NCBI GenBank assembly: GCA_001898995.1
Contig: MKVZ01000009.1
Coordinates: 62,001 to 126,000, forward strand
DNA length: 64,000 nt
Source: Rhizobiales bacterium 63-22
Lineage (GTDB): Bacteria; Pseudomonadota; Alphaproteobacteria; Rhizobiales; Rhizobiaceae
Direction: 5' to 3'
Shown here: in pieces, positions 46,708 through 58,839 of the stretch
Position numbering within the stretch: the first letter of the stretch is position 1
Layout: each line of letters opens with the position of its first letter
Notes under the pieces: model-generated
What the model saw: only the letters and a program-made list of their open reading frames with translations
Told to the model about the DNA's origin: nothing
Databases searched by the model: none
Position numbers and translations under genes: made by a program

Positions 46708-46883
46708 CCCCCTACGCAACGTGGCTGGCAGCGGCGGAAACGGACCCGCCACCGTCAGGGATTTATCGTTTCGGAAGCCTTCTCATCCCCCGGTCACCGT
46801 GCTAACGCTCTGTCATATTGAACCGTGTACTCCGTCGCCCGACCGGGCTTCGGGAAAGCGCTTTTCCTGATGAGACTGATGCC

Positions 46884-48257
46884 ATGAACGACTCCACGCT
46901 TTCCCCTACCATGGCGGGCGACTCGGCCGCCGATGCCGCCTTTGCCAGCCACGAGGGACGCAGCCAGTTCGTGCGCGCCACCCTCTCCTGCTGGCTCGGC
47001 ACCGCAATGGAATATGTGGACTTCGCCCTCTATGGCCTCGCGGCCGGGCTGGTGTTCGGCGACGTGTTCTTTCCCAACATGACGCCCCTGATCGGCCTGC
47101 TGGCGAGCTTCGCGACCTACTCGGTCGGGTTTATCGCCCGCCCGCTCGGCGCGCTGGTCTTCGGCCTGATCGGCGACCGCAAGGGGCGTCAGGTGGTGCT
47201 GGTCACCACAGTTGCGCTGATGGGCCTGTCCACGACACTGATCGGGCTGATCCCGCCCTATTCGCAGATCGGCATATTTGCGCCTCTATGTCTGGTGGTC
47301 CTGCGCTTCGCGCAGGGTTTCGGCGCAGGCGCCGAATTGTCCGGCGGCGCCGTGATGCTGGCCGAATACGCACCCGTCCGCCAGCGCGGCCTGATCGCTT
47401 CCATAGTGGCGCTCGGCTCCAACAGCGGCACCTTGCTGGCGTCGCTCGTATGGCTGGCCGTAATCCAGATGGACAGGCAGAATCTGATGAGCTGGGGCTG
47501 GCGCATCCCGTTTCTGGCCAGCTTCCTCATCGCCGCCTCCGCGCTCTATCTGCGCCGCCATGTCCACGAGACCCCGGTCTTCCGGCAGGCGCTGGAAGAG
47601 AACCGCGAGCGCCGCGAGAGTGCTGCCGCCGCGCCCGACAACCGGAGCTTTCTGGCGCGCAACCGTGCCTTCTGGATCATGATCGGGCTGCGCATCGGCG
47701 AGAACGGCCCGTCCTATCTGTGTCAGGGCTTTCTGGTCGGCTATGTCGCCAAGGTGCTGCTGGTGGACAAATCCGTACCGGCGCTGGCCGTGCTGATCGC
47801 CTCCGTCTGCGGCTTTGGGGTCATTCCGCTGGCGGGATGGCTGGCCGACCGCTTCGGGCGCCGCATCACCTATCGCTGGTTCTGCCTGCTGCTGGTTCTG
47901 TATGCGTTTCCCGCTTTCGCGCTGCTCGACACGCGCAATCCGGTGATCGTCATCGCGGTCATCGTCGTCGGCATGTGTATCGCATCGCTGGGCATTTTCG
48001 GCGCGCAGGCGGCCTATGGCGTCGAACTGTTCGGCGTGAAAACCCGCTACACAAAGATGGCGCTCGCCAAGGAACTGGGTTCCATCCTGTCCGGCGGAAC
48101 CGCACCGCTGGTGGCCACGGCGCTCCTGTCCCGGTTCGGGCATTGGTGGCCGATCGCCTGCTATTTCGCCCTCATGGCGGGGATTGGCCTCGTCACCACC
48201 TTCGTTGCGCCGGAAACGCGCGGCCGCGATCTCAATCTGCCGGAAGACGCCGCTTAG
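46884..48257 (+). CDS. MFS transporter, metabolite:H+ symporter (MHS/ProP/ShiA) family
   Basis: The 457-residue protein has the MHS hallmark near its N-terminus, LGTAMEYVDFALYGLAAGLVFGDVFFP, then GFIARPLGALVFGLIGDRKGRQ (motif A) and the RFAQGFGAGAELSGGAVMLAEYAP segment. MHS members import organic acids, osmolytes or shikimate with protons. ATG at 46884 is preferred to the in-frame TTG at 46818. The gene ends just before a repeat element and a nucleoside hydrolase gene on the same strand. Confidence 0.88.
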   Translation: MNDSTLSPTMAGDSAADAAFASHEGRSQFVRATLSCWLGTAMEYVDFALYGLAAGLVFGDVFFPNMTPLIGLLASFATYSVGFIARPLGALVFGLIGDRKGRQVVLVTTVALMGLSTTLIGLIPPYSQIGIFAPLCLVVLRFAQGFGAGAELSGGAVMLAEYAPVRQRGLIASIVALGSNSGTLLASLVWLAVIQMDRQNLMSWGWRIPFLASFLIAASALYLRRHVHETPVFRQALEENRERRESAAAAPDNRSFLARNRAFWIMIGLRIGENGPSYLCQGFLVGYVAKVLLVDKSVPALAVLIASVCGFGVIPLAGWLADRFGRRITYRWFCLLLVLYAFPAFALLDTRNPVIVIAVIVVGMCIASLGIFGAQAAYGVELFGVKTRYTKMALAKELGSILSGGTAPLVATALLSRFGHWWPIACYFALMAGIGLVTTFVAPETRGRDLNLPEDAA

Positions 48258-48312
48258 AGCATTTCCAGTAAAAGTGGAACCCGGTTTTGCGTTCGGAAAT
48301 GCGTAAAAACAA
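48258..48312 (+). repeat. Palindromic intergenic repeat of rhizobial type
   Basis: The stretch begins AGCATTTCCAG and runs to GGAAATGCGTAAAAAC; CATTTCC (48260-48266) pairs with GGAAATG (48295-48301). From memory, very similar elements are found in many copies in Brucella, Ochrobactrum and rhizobial genomes. It abuts the MHS stop and ends about 10 bases before the nucleoside hydrolase start, so it may terminate the first gene and shape the leader of the second. Confidence 0.65.
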
Positions 48313-48322
48313 AGAGAGAGCG

Positions 48323-49309
48323 ATGACGCGCCTGATTATCGATTGCGACCCCGGCAACGGCATTCCCGGCGCAAATGTCGATGACGGTCTGGCGCTGGCC
48401 CTTGCTCTCGCCGCCAGACCGGCGCTGACGCTGGAAATGGTCACCATCGTCGCGGGCAACACGCCGCGCGAGGTGGGCGCCAGCGTCGCCACGGCACTGC
48501 TTGCGGCGGCAGGCCGCCCCATCAAGGTGATACCGGGCGCCGCGCGCGCCCTGCTGGAGCCGCCCGAACCGTGGCGCGCCTATCTCGACCGCGCCACCAA
48601 AGACCCTTCCATGACGGTGTTGTGGGAAGGAACGACGCGGCCGCAGCCGGTCGCGCCGACAACACCAAACGCCGCGATCGCCATGGGCGAACTCATCGTC
48701 GGCAATCCGGGCCAGATCACCCTCGTCGCCATCGGCCCGCTGACCAATGTCGCCCATGCGCTGCATCTCTATCCGGAGATGGCGCAGGCGGTGAAGGAAA
48801 TCGTCATCATGGGCGGGGTGTTCGGCATCGAGGGATATATCAAGGACACCAATTTCGCGGTCGACCCCGAAGCGGCGCGGCTGGTGCTTTCCAGCGGCGC
48901 CAATATCACGCTCGCGCCTTTGGACGCGACCACCCAGACCATGCTGACGCATGCGGACCTCGACCGGCTCACCGCCGCGGATAACGCATTGTGCCGTTAT
49001 GTGAGCGAGACGACGCATCCGTGGATCGACTACTCCATGCGCACCCGCAAACTGCCGGGCTGCTGGATTCACGACGTGCTGACCGTGGCCTGGCTGCTGG
49101 AGCCGGAACTGGTGACGACGGACGAATATTATGTGGATGTCGCCGTGGACGGCGCGCTCACGCGCGGCAGCTCGCGGCGCTGGAAACCCGGCAGCCTGCG
49201 GCTGACGGTCGGTCTGCCGGAGCCGCAGGGCCGCCCCGTGCGCATCATGGAGCGTGTGGACAACGCCCGCCTGCTCGCTCTCATCGAGCGGACGTTGGCA
49301 ACCGCCTGA
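48323..49309 (+). CDS. Nucleoside hydrolase (IUNH family)
   Basis: The 328-residue enzyme has the Asp-rich calcium site at the N-terminus (IIDCDPGNGIPGANVDDGLAL; D7, D9, D20, D21), the VVIMGG motif with the ribose-contact region, FNFA-like TNFAVDPEAARLVL, and the C-terminal WIHDVLTVAW with the catalytic histidine and calcium-binding aspartate. The N-terminal motif has six extra residues between the two aspartate pairs compared with the usual DTDPGxDD. It splits nucleosides into base and ribose. It lies next to the adenine permease and adenine deaminase genes, facing them. ATG at 48323 is used, after AAAGAGAGAG. Confidence 0.88.
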   Translation: MTRLIIDCDPGNGIPGANVDDGLALALALAARPALTLEMVTIVAGNTPREVGASVATALLAAAGRPIKVIPGAARALLEPPEPWRAYLDRATKDPSMTVLWEGTTRPQPVAPTTPNAAIAMGELIVGNPGQITLVAIGPLTNVAHALHLYPEMAQAVKEIVIMGGVFGIEGYIKDTNFAVDPEAARLVLSSGANITLAPLDATTQTMLTHADLDRLTAADNALCRYVSETTHPWIDYSMRTRKLPGCWIHDVLTVAWLLEPELVTTDEYYVDVAVDGALTRGSSRRWKPGSLRLTVGLPEPQGRPVRIMERVDNARLLALIERTLATA

Positions 49310-49335
49310 AAACGCACGGAATGGCGACCTGGCGA

Positions 49336-50688
49336 TCAGTGCATTGCCACGGTCCAGAAATAATAGGCGAGCGGTATGGCGAGAACGTACATGCCGATCG
49401 ACACTTGCCTGGCCTCACCCGACAGCACCTTGACGATGACGTAAAACAGCAATCCGCAGGCGATGCCGGTTCCGAAGCTGTTGGAAACCAGCGTCAGCAA
49501 CACCATCATCAGGGCCGAAAGACCGTCGGAAAAGTTCTCCACGTCGACACGCTTCAGCGCGCCGAACATCGAGATACCGACGAGGATCAGGGCCGGAGCG
49601 GTGGCAGCCGCCGGGATCATCAGCGCAATGGGCGTAAAGAGCAAGGTGAGGGCGAACATGGCGGCCGTCGCAAGCGAGGCGAAGCCGGTACGCCCGCCAA
49701 CCTCGGCACCGGTGGCGGACTCGACCAGAGCCGTCGCGGAGGGGATGCCGAGCAGCGGGCTGATCGTGGCGGCAATCGAATCCACAAGGAACGGCTTGCC
49801 GAGATCTTCCATATTGCCGTCCGCATCCACCAGATTCGCCTTAGCGCCGACGGCGAGCGTCGTGCCGAGCGTGGAGAAGAATTCCGAAGCGAAGAAGGCG
49901 AACAGATAGGGGAAATACTGCAACTTCAGCGCGCTGAAGAAATCGAGATGAAGGCCGATTTCCGAAATACCGTGCGGCACGCCGAAAAACGAGGCCGGCA
50001 GCTTGGTGATACCCAGCGGAATGCCGAGCAGCGTGCTGCCGAGAATAGCCCACAATATCGGGCCCGGCACCTTGCGGCCGCGCAGGAACACCGCCAGAAA
50101 AATGCCGAAGACAGCAACGATCGCCTGCGGCGAGCTGAATGAACCGAGCATGAGGGCGTGGTTTCGGACGTTGACATCGACCAGACCGGCATTCTTGAAA
50201 CCCAGCAGCGTGATGAACAATCCGATCGCGGCTCCAAGCCCAAGCTTGATCTGGGTCGGGACCATGCGGGCGATGACCTGCCGGATGCCCAGCACGGTCA
50301 ACAGAACGAAGATGACGCTCGACCAGAACGAGATGGCCAGACCCGTCTGCCAGGGAATGTGCCCGACGGCGGCCATCGTCGGGCCGACCAGAACCGATCC
50401 GCCGATGCCGGGACCGACTGCGAACGGCATATTGGCATAGAGTGCCATGAACAGCGTCGCGCCGACGATCACGATGATGGTGGCGGTCGTCGCGGCCGCG
50501 CGATCAATACCCCCCGCCGATAGCAGCGACGGGATGACGATGAGAAGATAGGCCGCCGCGAGAAAGGTGGTGATGCCCGCGACGATTTCCGTCTTGACGT
50601 CGGTCTGGCGTTCCCGCATGCGGAAATAGCTTTTCCATCGTGCTTCGGGCGCTTCGACCGGCTGCCCGACATTCATATCCGTGCTCAT
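49336..50688 (-). CDS. NCS2-family purine permease (AzgA type)
   Basis: The 450-residue membrane protein starts RWKSYFRMRERQTDVKTEIVAGITTFLAAAYLLIVIPSLLSAGG and has ANMPFAVGPGIGGSVLVG and GIPSATALVESATGAEVGGRTGFASL, typical of the AzgA branch (adenine, guanine, hypoxanthine) of NCS2 permeases. ATG follows AGGAGACAAC. It is encoded 44 bases downstream of the adenine deaminase gene on the same strand, which supports adenine or hypoxanthine as its substrate. Confidence 0.88.
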   Translation of the reverse strand: MSTDMNVGQPVEAPEARWKSYFRMRERQTDVKTEIVAGITTFLAAAYLLIVIPSLLSAGGIDRAAATTATIIVIVGATLFMALYANMPFAVGPGIGGSVLVGPTMAAVGHIPWQTGLAISFWSSVIFVLLTVLGIRQVIARMVPTQIKLGLGAAIGLFITLLGFKNAGLVDVNVRNHALMLGSFSSPQAIVAVFGIFLAVFLRGRKVPGPILWAILGSTLLGIPLGITKLPASFFGVPHGISEIGLHLDFFSALKLQYFPYLFAFFASEFFSTLGTTLAVGAKANLVDADGNMEDLGKPFLVDSIAATISPLLGIPSATALVESATGAEVGGRTGFASLATAAMFALTLLFTPIALMIPAAATAPALILVGISMFGALKRVDVENFSDGLSALMMVLLTLVSNSFGTGIACGLLFYVIVKVLSGEARQVSIGMYVLAIPLAYYFWTVAMH

Positions 50689-50731
50689 GTGTTGTCTCCT
50701 GTATCGGCTAATGCTGGCCGTGCAGCGAATG

Positions 50732-52510
50732 TCAGTTTCCGGTTGCGGCCAGAAGCGGCCTGATTTCCCGGGTCGTCCCGTCGGTCAGCCCGATGTCGGT
50801 GACATGCGGGCCGGGGTTGCAGGCAAGGCTGGCCCCGACCACCGCCTTGAAGGTGCGAACCGGCGGCTTCCAGTCGGCGATCGCATCGGCCGCCGCGCGC
50901 AGCCGTGCGAAATCGCCGGCCACCTCGCTTGTCGGTGCGTCGGACAGCAGACCACAGACCGGCAGCGGCAGAAGCGCGGTGACCTCGCCCCCGGCCGCCG
51001 TCGCCATGCCGCCGCCCGCATCGATGACGGCATTGGCCGCCGCGGCCATATCCGCCGGATCGCGGCCGAATACGGTCAGGTTGTGACTGTCATGCGAAAT
51101 CGTCGTGGCCAGCGCGCCGCGCCAATGGCCCCAGTCTTCCAGAATCCCGATGACGGGTGTGGAATCCTTTCTCCCGTGGCGGTGGATGACGGCCATCAAC
51201 AGCATATCGTCCGGCAGGACGAGCTTTCCCGCCTCGGTCCCGACGGTCGCCTCGCCCCATTTCGTGAAGCGGGGGCTGACCACGGTGTTCACGCGCGCCT
51301 CGGCCATGCCCGGCAGATCGATGGTGAAATCGGCGGCGGAAAGCCTGCCCAGCTTCACGGTATCGCGATAGGCATCGCTGCGCCCCTCGGCAGTCGCCTC
51401 GATCAGCTTGCCGGACCGGGCGGCCTCGTTTCCCGACACATAGACACGATCGACCTCGATCCGTTCGAGATCGGACAGGATGACGAGATCGGCGCGGCGG
51501 CCGGGCGCGACAAGCCCCAGATCGTACCGGTTCAGCCACATGGCCGCGTTGAGCGTGGCGGCGCGCAAGGCATCGACAGGCTTCATGCCATAGGCGATGA
51601 GGCGTCGGAGCACGGACGATATCGCCCCTTCACTCACCAGATCGTCGGGGAAGACGTCGTCGGTGCAGATGGTCAGCGTCTGCGGCAGATGCGGCAGCGT
51701 CTTCAAGGCCTCGATCACGCCGGGCAGCACGTAATCGTGCGAGCCGCGCAGCTCGATGGTGAAACCTGCCCGCAATTTCGCCATCAGGTCCTCGCCTGAG
51801 GTGATCTCGTGATCGGACTGGATTCCGGCCGCGGCGAAGGCCTGTAATTCCGCCCCTTCGAGGCCGCGAGCATGACCGCAGACACGTTTGCCGCTGTCCA
51901 GCCCCGCCTGCACGATCCCGCGCATCGGCTCGCTTCGGTCGAGCACGCCGCGCATGTTCATCACTTCCGCCACGCCGGAAATCTCCGGCCAGCCCAGCAT
52001 GGTCGCCATCTCGCCGGCCCTGAACTCGGCGCCGGCAAGTTCGAGACCCGGCGCGGACGGCACGCAGGACGGCGCCAGCGTCAGGAAGCGCAGCGGCAGC
52101 CCCTTCGTTTCCTCCACCGCCCAGCGGACGCCTTCGAGACCGGCGACGTTGCCGATCTCGTGCGGGTCCCAGCAGATGGTGGTCGTTCCCTGCGGCACCA
52201 CGGTCTCGGCATAGCGCCGCGGCGTCACCATCGAGCTTTCGACATGCATATGCGTGTCGATGAAGCCGGGAGCGATGAAGCATCCCGAAGCGTCGACGGT
52301 CTGCTTCGCCGCCTTCATGGTCCCGGTGGGATGGACGCTGGCGATCAGCGGGCCGACAAGACCGATATCGGCCGGCCTGAGTTCGGAAGTGGCCACGTCG
52401 ACCACGGTTCCGCCTGTGATCAGCACGTCGAAGGGTTCAAGCCCGCGCGCAGCACGGACGGCCCGGTCACGCAGGTCGGGCGCATTGAGATCATGGGGTT
52501 CATTCGGCAT
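50732..52510 (-). CDS. ade: Adenine deaminase
   Basis: The 592-residue enzyme has amidohydrolase metal motifs HMHVESSMVTP and CWDPHEIGNVAG, and CTDDVFPDDLV in the C-terminal part, as in bacterial Ade. It converts adenine to hypoxanthine and ammonia. The first codons overlap the stop of the LacI gene upstream (52500-52510), so regulator, deaminase and AzgA permease form one operon for use of purine bases as nitrogen source. Confidence 0.9.
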   Translation of the reverse strand: MPNEPHDLNAPDLRDRAVRAARGLEPFDVLITGGTVVDVATSELRPADIGLVGPLIASVHPTGTMKAAKQTVDASGCFIAPGFIDTHMHVESSMVTPRRYAETVVPQGTTTICWDPHEIGNVAGLEGVRWAVEETKGLPLRFLTLAPSCVPSAPGLELAGAEFRAGEMATMLGWPEISGVAEVMNMRGVLDRSEPMRGIVQAGLDSGKRVCGHARGLEGAELQAFAAAGIQSDHEITSGEDLMAKLRAGFTIELRGSHDYVLPGVIEALKTLPHLPQTLTICTDDVFPDDLVSEGAISSVLRRLIAYGMKPVDALRAATLNAAMWLNRYDLGLVAPGRRADLVILSDLERIEVDRVYVSGNEAARSGKLIEATAEGRSDAYRDTVKLGRLSAADFTIDLPGMAEARVNTVVSPRFTKWGEATVGTEAGKLVLPDDMLLMAVIHRHGRKDSTPVIGILEDWGHWRGALATTISHDSHNLTVFGRDPADMAAAANAVIDAGGGMATAAGGEVTALLPLPVCGLLSDAPTSEVAGDFARLRAAADAIADWKPPVRTFKAVVGASLACNPGPHVTDIGLTDGTTREIRPLLAATGN

Positions 52511-53501
52511 GTCTGCCTCCCTTCCGGGGAAAAGCCGGCGGCGAGGCCGTCGATTCCCTTACAACAAGATCGATGGGAAAAATTCTGCTCGCGTCGGTTT
52601 CGCCGGCGACGAAGGAGAGCGCATGGTCGGCCACCGCCTGAAGATCCTGCCGGATGGTGGTGAGCGACGGAGAGACGATCTGCGCCCACATCAGGTCGTC
52701 GAAGCCTGTCAGCGACATATCCTCCGGTATGGCGCAGCCTCTCTCGCGGGCGGCTACGGCAAAGCCCACGGCAAGCGCGTCATAGGCGGCGGCGCAGGCG
52801 GTAAAGCGGTGCAGGTCGAGCGCACGGCCGAAAGCGGTCCCCGCCTCGAACGTCGCATCGCTGTGCTTCAGCACCGGCTCGATTCCGGCCGAACGGAACA
52901 GTTCGCACATCCCCCCGACGCGCTCGCGCGCCACCAGCGAATTTTCCGGGCCGGCGAGCAGCAGCACCCTTTCATGACCGAGATCGATGAGGTGCCGGGC
53001 GATCATGCGGCCGCCCTCGCGGTGATCGCTCGCCGCGACATTGCCGGCTGTCGCGGCACTGTCGATGACGGCAACCGGCACCGGAACGCTCTGCGGCGCG
53101 ATGGTGGTGCCCCGCGTCGGTATGACGACCAGCGCATCGACGCCGCGCGCGATCATGTTCGTGATTTCGAAATCCTGCTGCCGGGCATCGCCCCGGCTGT
53201 CGCCGATCAATACGGCGAGGCCCCGCTGCCGGGCCGCCCGCTCGACGGCCTGCGCGAAAGCGGGAAACAGCGGCTGCCCGATATTCGGAACCAGAAGGCC
53301 GATCGTATTGCTCTTGCCGGTACGCAGCGCGCGGGCGGCGTGATCGGGTACATAGCCCAGTTCATGCGCTCTGGCGCGGATCTGCCTCACCATTGCCGGC
53401 GAAACCCGCCCCTTTCCACGCAGGGCATTCGAAACCGTGGCGGCGGAAACGCCCAGCCCGGCTGCGATTTCCCGAATGGAAGAGGAGCGCGTCTCTTTCA
53501 T
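52500..53501 (-). CDS. LacI-family regulator of the purine operon
   Basis: The 333-residue protein has a LacI headpiece (SIREIAAGLGVSAATVSNALRGKGRVSPAMVRQIRARAHELGYVPDHAARALR) and a sensor domain (GLLVPNIGQPLFPAFAQAVERAARQRGL). It is the first gene of the ade-azgA operon and its stop overlaps the ade start. Likely ligands are purines or nucleosides, as in PurR. A candidate operator lies upstream at 53625-53636. Confidence 0.88.
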   Translation of the reverse strand: MKETRSSSIREIAAGLGVSAATVSNALRGKGRVSPAMVRQIRARAHELGYVPDHAARALRTGKSNTIGLLVPNIGQPLFPAFAQAVERAARQRGLAVLIGDSRGDARQQDFEITNMIARGVDALVVIPTRGTTIAPQSVPVPVAVIDSAATAGNVAASDHREGGRMIARHLIDLGHERVLLLAGPENSLVARERVGGMCELFRSAGIEPVLKHSDATFEAGTAFGRALDLHRFTACAAAYDALAVGFAVAARERGCAIPEDMSLTGFDDLMWAQIVSPSLTTIRQDLQAVADHALSFVAGETDASRIFPIDLVVRESTASPPAFPRKGGRHAE

Positions 53502-53624
53502 GCAAGCTGCTCTGGTCGGAGGAACGGTCCCGAAAACGCGCAAGGCTTTCCGGGTCAATCATGGCAATCAAACAACCGGAGCACGATGAGGATGCGAGAA
53601 AAAACATCCGGTCCCGGAGAGTGA

Positions 53625-53636
53625 TTAAACGATTAA
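53625..53636. promoter_or_regulatory. Candidate LacI-type operator upstream of the lacI-ade-azgA operon
   Basis: TTAAACGATTAA is a near-palindrome with the central CG step required by LacI-family regulators. It lies 124 bases before the regulator start on the minus strand, so autoregulation is plausible. Confidence 0.45.
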
Positions 53637-53694
53637 CCAATCCGTAACCAAAGCGCAAGTCCAAAATTCCGCCGACCAGTACAGCGTGCCCGTG

Positions 53695-56890
<3,196 letters not shown>

Positions 56891-56915
<25 letters not shown>

Positions 56916-57298
56916 AATCGTTCCATCCCGTTTCTGACAGCGCCAACATCTTCATCCGTCCCAAGAAGCTCGAAGCGATAGAGGTAGGGAACCCGACATT
57001 TGGCGGAAATAATCTTGCCGGCGAGGCCGAAGGCCGCGCCGAAATTGGAATTGCCCGCGGCGATCACGCCGCGAATGAGCGCACGGTTGTCCGTCTCGTT
57101 GAGGAAGCGGATGACGGGCTTCGGCACCGCGCCCTTTTCACCGCCGCCGCCATAGGTCGGCGTCACCAGCACGAAAGGCTCGTCGACCCGCAGCACGCCG
57201 GACGGCTCCAGCGGAATCCGGCCCGTGCGCATTCCCAGCCGCTGCACGAAACGGTGCGTATTCTCGGAACGGCTGGAGAAATAGACGAGCAGGCCCAT
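56891..57298 (-). CDS. nrdI: Flavodoxin-like protein NrdI
   Basis: The 135-residue flavoprotein begins [22 protein letters not shown] and has [23 protein letters not shown] and [15 protein letters not shown], the FMN-binding segments of NrdI. NrdI supplies the oxidant that activates the Mn2 centre of NrdF. A longer frame extends upstream but ATG at 57298 starts the conserved part and follows the nrdH stop by 17 bases. Confidence 0.93.
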
Positions 57299-57315
57299 CG
57301 GACGAACGCCTTCCG

Positions 57316-57537
57316 TCAGGCCAGAAGGTTGATCATGTCGGGCCGGAAACCTGCCCAATGCGTCTCGCCCGCTACCACGACCGGCACCTGCCGGTAGCCC
57401 AGCCCCTGCACGAGATCGAGAGCGCCGGCGTCGGCGGAAATGTCGATAACCTCGTATTCGATGCCCTGCCGGTCGAGCGCGCGGGTGGTGGCGGTGCATT
57501 GCACGCAGGCGGGCTTGGAGTAGACGGTGACGTTCAT
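57316..57537 (-). CDS. nrdH: Glutaredoxin-like electron donor NrdH
   Basis: The 73-residue redoxin starts [32 protein letters not shown], with the redox pair C11-V-Q-C14, and ends [19 protein letters not shown], typical of NrdH. It feeds electrons to the class Ib enzyme. GAGGGAAAA lies just upstream of the ATG at 57537. It is the first gene of nrdHIEF. Confidence 0.92.
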   Translation of the reverse strand: MNVTVYSKPACVQCTATTRALDRQGIEYEVIDISADAGALDLVQGLGYRQVPVVVAGETHWAGFRPDMINLLA

Positions 57538-57869
57538 TTTTCCCTCGCTGATGTTGGACTTGATATCGGCGCACCCGGCCGCGCGACGGCGCGGGAAACG
57601 CAATGATGTGGGCATGCAAAGCCGTTCGCGCGTCGCGGAACGCGCGGCGGAATACCAAAAACATGAAGACGCCCGGCGCCCGGCATACACGGCGCCACGG
57701 GATCAGATCATTCGCCTGCTGGCGGTCCCGAACTGCTCGAACCGTACTGACTGGACATGGACTTCACCCCGAAGCTTGCGGCGGACCGTTCGGGGGCTGC
57801 GACAGGGCGAGGTACAATCCTCGCATGACTGCCGTTCGCCTCCCGGACACCCCGCCCGTGGACGTTTCC
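57538..57869 (-). other. Long nrdHIEF leader between riboswitch and nrdH
   Basis: These 332 bases lie between the riboswitch and the nrdH ribosome site. I see a small hairpin GCGAGG/CCTCGC (57809-57826) but no coding frame I can support. The length is unusual for a B12 leader; it may hold the expression platform or a processed RNA. Confidence 0.45.
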
Positions 57870-58030
57870 GTTCAAGGCAGGTCTCCTGGCTCGCGGCTCA
57901 ACGCCCCTGCCCGCCTTCCCGGCTCGCGCCAGTGACATGATGGGCAGAAACTCACCGCTTACAGTTGCGGGGGCAGCTCCGGCTTTGCCGCGACCTTTGC
58001 AGACGCTGCGCACCGAATTCCCTCTTAGCG
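57870..58030 (-). promoter_or_regulatory. Cobalamin (B12) riboswitch upstream of nrdHIEF
   Basis: On the minus strand the conserved order is present: AGAGGGAATTCGGTGCG (near 58025-58010), the core CCGGAGCTGCCCC followed by CGCAACTGTAAGCGG (57983-57955), CACTG (about 57934-57930), GGGAAGGCGGGCAG (57921-57908), and the closing AGCCAGGAGACCTGCC (57891-57876). Adenosylcobalamin binding is expected to reduce nrdHIEF expression. This is a known arrangement where a bacterium also has a B12-dependent ribonucleotide reductase, so that the B12-free enzyme is made only when B12 is scarce. Confidence 0.93.
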
Positions 58031-58058
58031 CCCGATCCTAGAATCGGAAGCACCCTGA

Positions 58059-58105
58059 ACACAAGATATGGTATCTGAAGTTAAAAACTCGTCAACAGAT
58101 TGATG
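58059..58105 (-). promoter_or_regulatory. nrdHIEF promoter with candidate NrdR boxes
   Basis: On the minus strand TTGACG (58095-58090) and TACCAT (58073-58068) are 16 bases apart. Over the -10 region, ACACAAGATATGGTAT (58059-58074, read on plus) matches the NrdR-box consensus acaCwAtATaTwGtgt at about 13 of 16 positions. A weaker box with the C-A-A...T-T-G core lies exactly 31 bases away (58090-58105), the usual box spacing. Confidence 0.5.
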
Positions 58106-58127
58106 CAGAAAAATGAAACTTTGCACA

Positions 58128-58168
58128 CCGGCTTTTAGATAGCCGGCACTCGGACGGGAAAAAGTCCG
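58128..58168 (-). terminator. Hairpins downstream of the RES toxin gene
   Basis: On the minus strand, GTCCG/CGGAC arms (58151-58155 with 58164-58168) and then CCGGCT/AGCCGG arms (58128-58133 with 58141-58146) form two small stems shortly after the RES stop, followed by GTTTCATTTTT. This is a plausible but weak terminator. Confidence 0.35.
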
Positions 58169-58173
58169 TTCAT

Positions 58174-58839
58174 TCAGGAGGACAATTTGCGCGCCTGAAT
58201 CGCCGGCAGAGCGGCGTCCACCGCGATGTCGTAATGATCGCCCTGCGTGACATCAAGGATGCGGCTGGGACGAAAAGCGGCCATGTTGATGCCGCCCGCA
58301 TGACGGATGCTGTCGAAAAGAATGCCCGTCTCGCCCGCCGCCCGCATTTCCTCGCCGAAACGCTGCGATTGGCCATAATCGGCCGGGTCGTAGACACCCG
58401 GCAGCGAACCCTGCTTTCCACATATATCGACGAAATCGCCCTCGAGCCGGGCGCTGTAGACGCGGAAGGTACGCGAAAGGCCGGCCACTCCGGTCGCCAC
58501 CGCCTCGCGGCGCATGTGATGCGCCACCTCGACGACCGATGTGGTGAGGCTTGCCGCCGCATACCATGCGCCGAGTTGCGGCCCGTTGAACCGCATGCCG
58601 CCCGGCGCCACATGCAGGAAAGCCGCCATGACGATGCTGGCATTGGGCCGCCCGTATACCCATTCGCTGCGTGGCAGGCGCAGCAGGCGTTCTGCCACCA
58701 GCCGGTCGTTGGTCCAGCCGGCAAGCTCCATCACCGCTTCCAGATCGGCGGCGGTCGCTACCGTGTCGAACCGGCCGATGGGCGGAAAGCGCGATGGGAT
58801 CAGCCTCCAGGCCGGTTGCGGAGCCGGCGCCCGTTTCAC
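58174..58839 (-). CDS. RES-domain toxin of a RES/Xre toxin-antitoxin pair
   Basis: The 221-residue protein has the RES features: R12 and GRF at residues ~23-25, EWVYGRPNASIVMAAFLHV (YG...N.S), WYAAASLTTSVVEVAHHM with the conserved Y and E, and RLEGDFVDI. Characterised RES toxins degrade or modify NAD+. It overlaps the antitoxin gene by ATGA (58836-58839), with antitoxin first, as usual for this class. It is somewhat longer than minimal RES toxins (~150-180 residues). Confidence 0.85.
   Translation of the reverse strand: MKRAPAPQPAWRLIPSRFPPIGRFDTVATAADLEAVMELAGWTNDRLVAERLLRLPRSEWVYGRPNASIVMAAFLHVAPGGMRFNGPQLGAWYAAASLTTSVVEVAHHMRREAVATGVAGLSRTFRVYSARLEGDFVDICGKQGSLPGVYDPADYGQSQRFGEEMRAAGETGILFDSIRHAGGINMAAFRPSRILDVTQGDHYDIAVDAALPAIQARKLSS

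Noticed and set aside
57708..58013. A 101-codon frame inside the cobalamin riboswitch and leader
   Set aside because: The conserved riboswitch elements explain the sequence; the translation has no recognisable pattern and no ribosome site.
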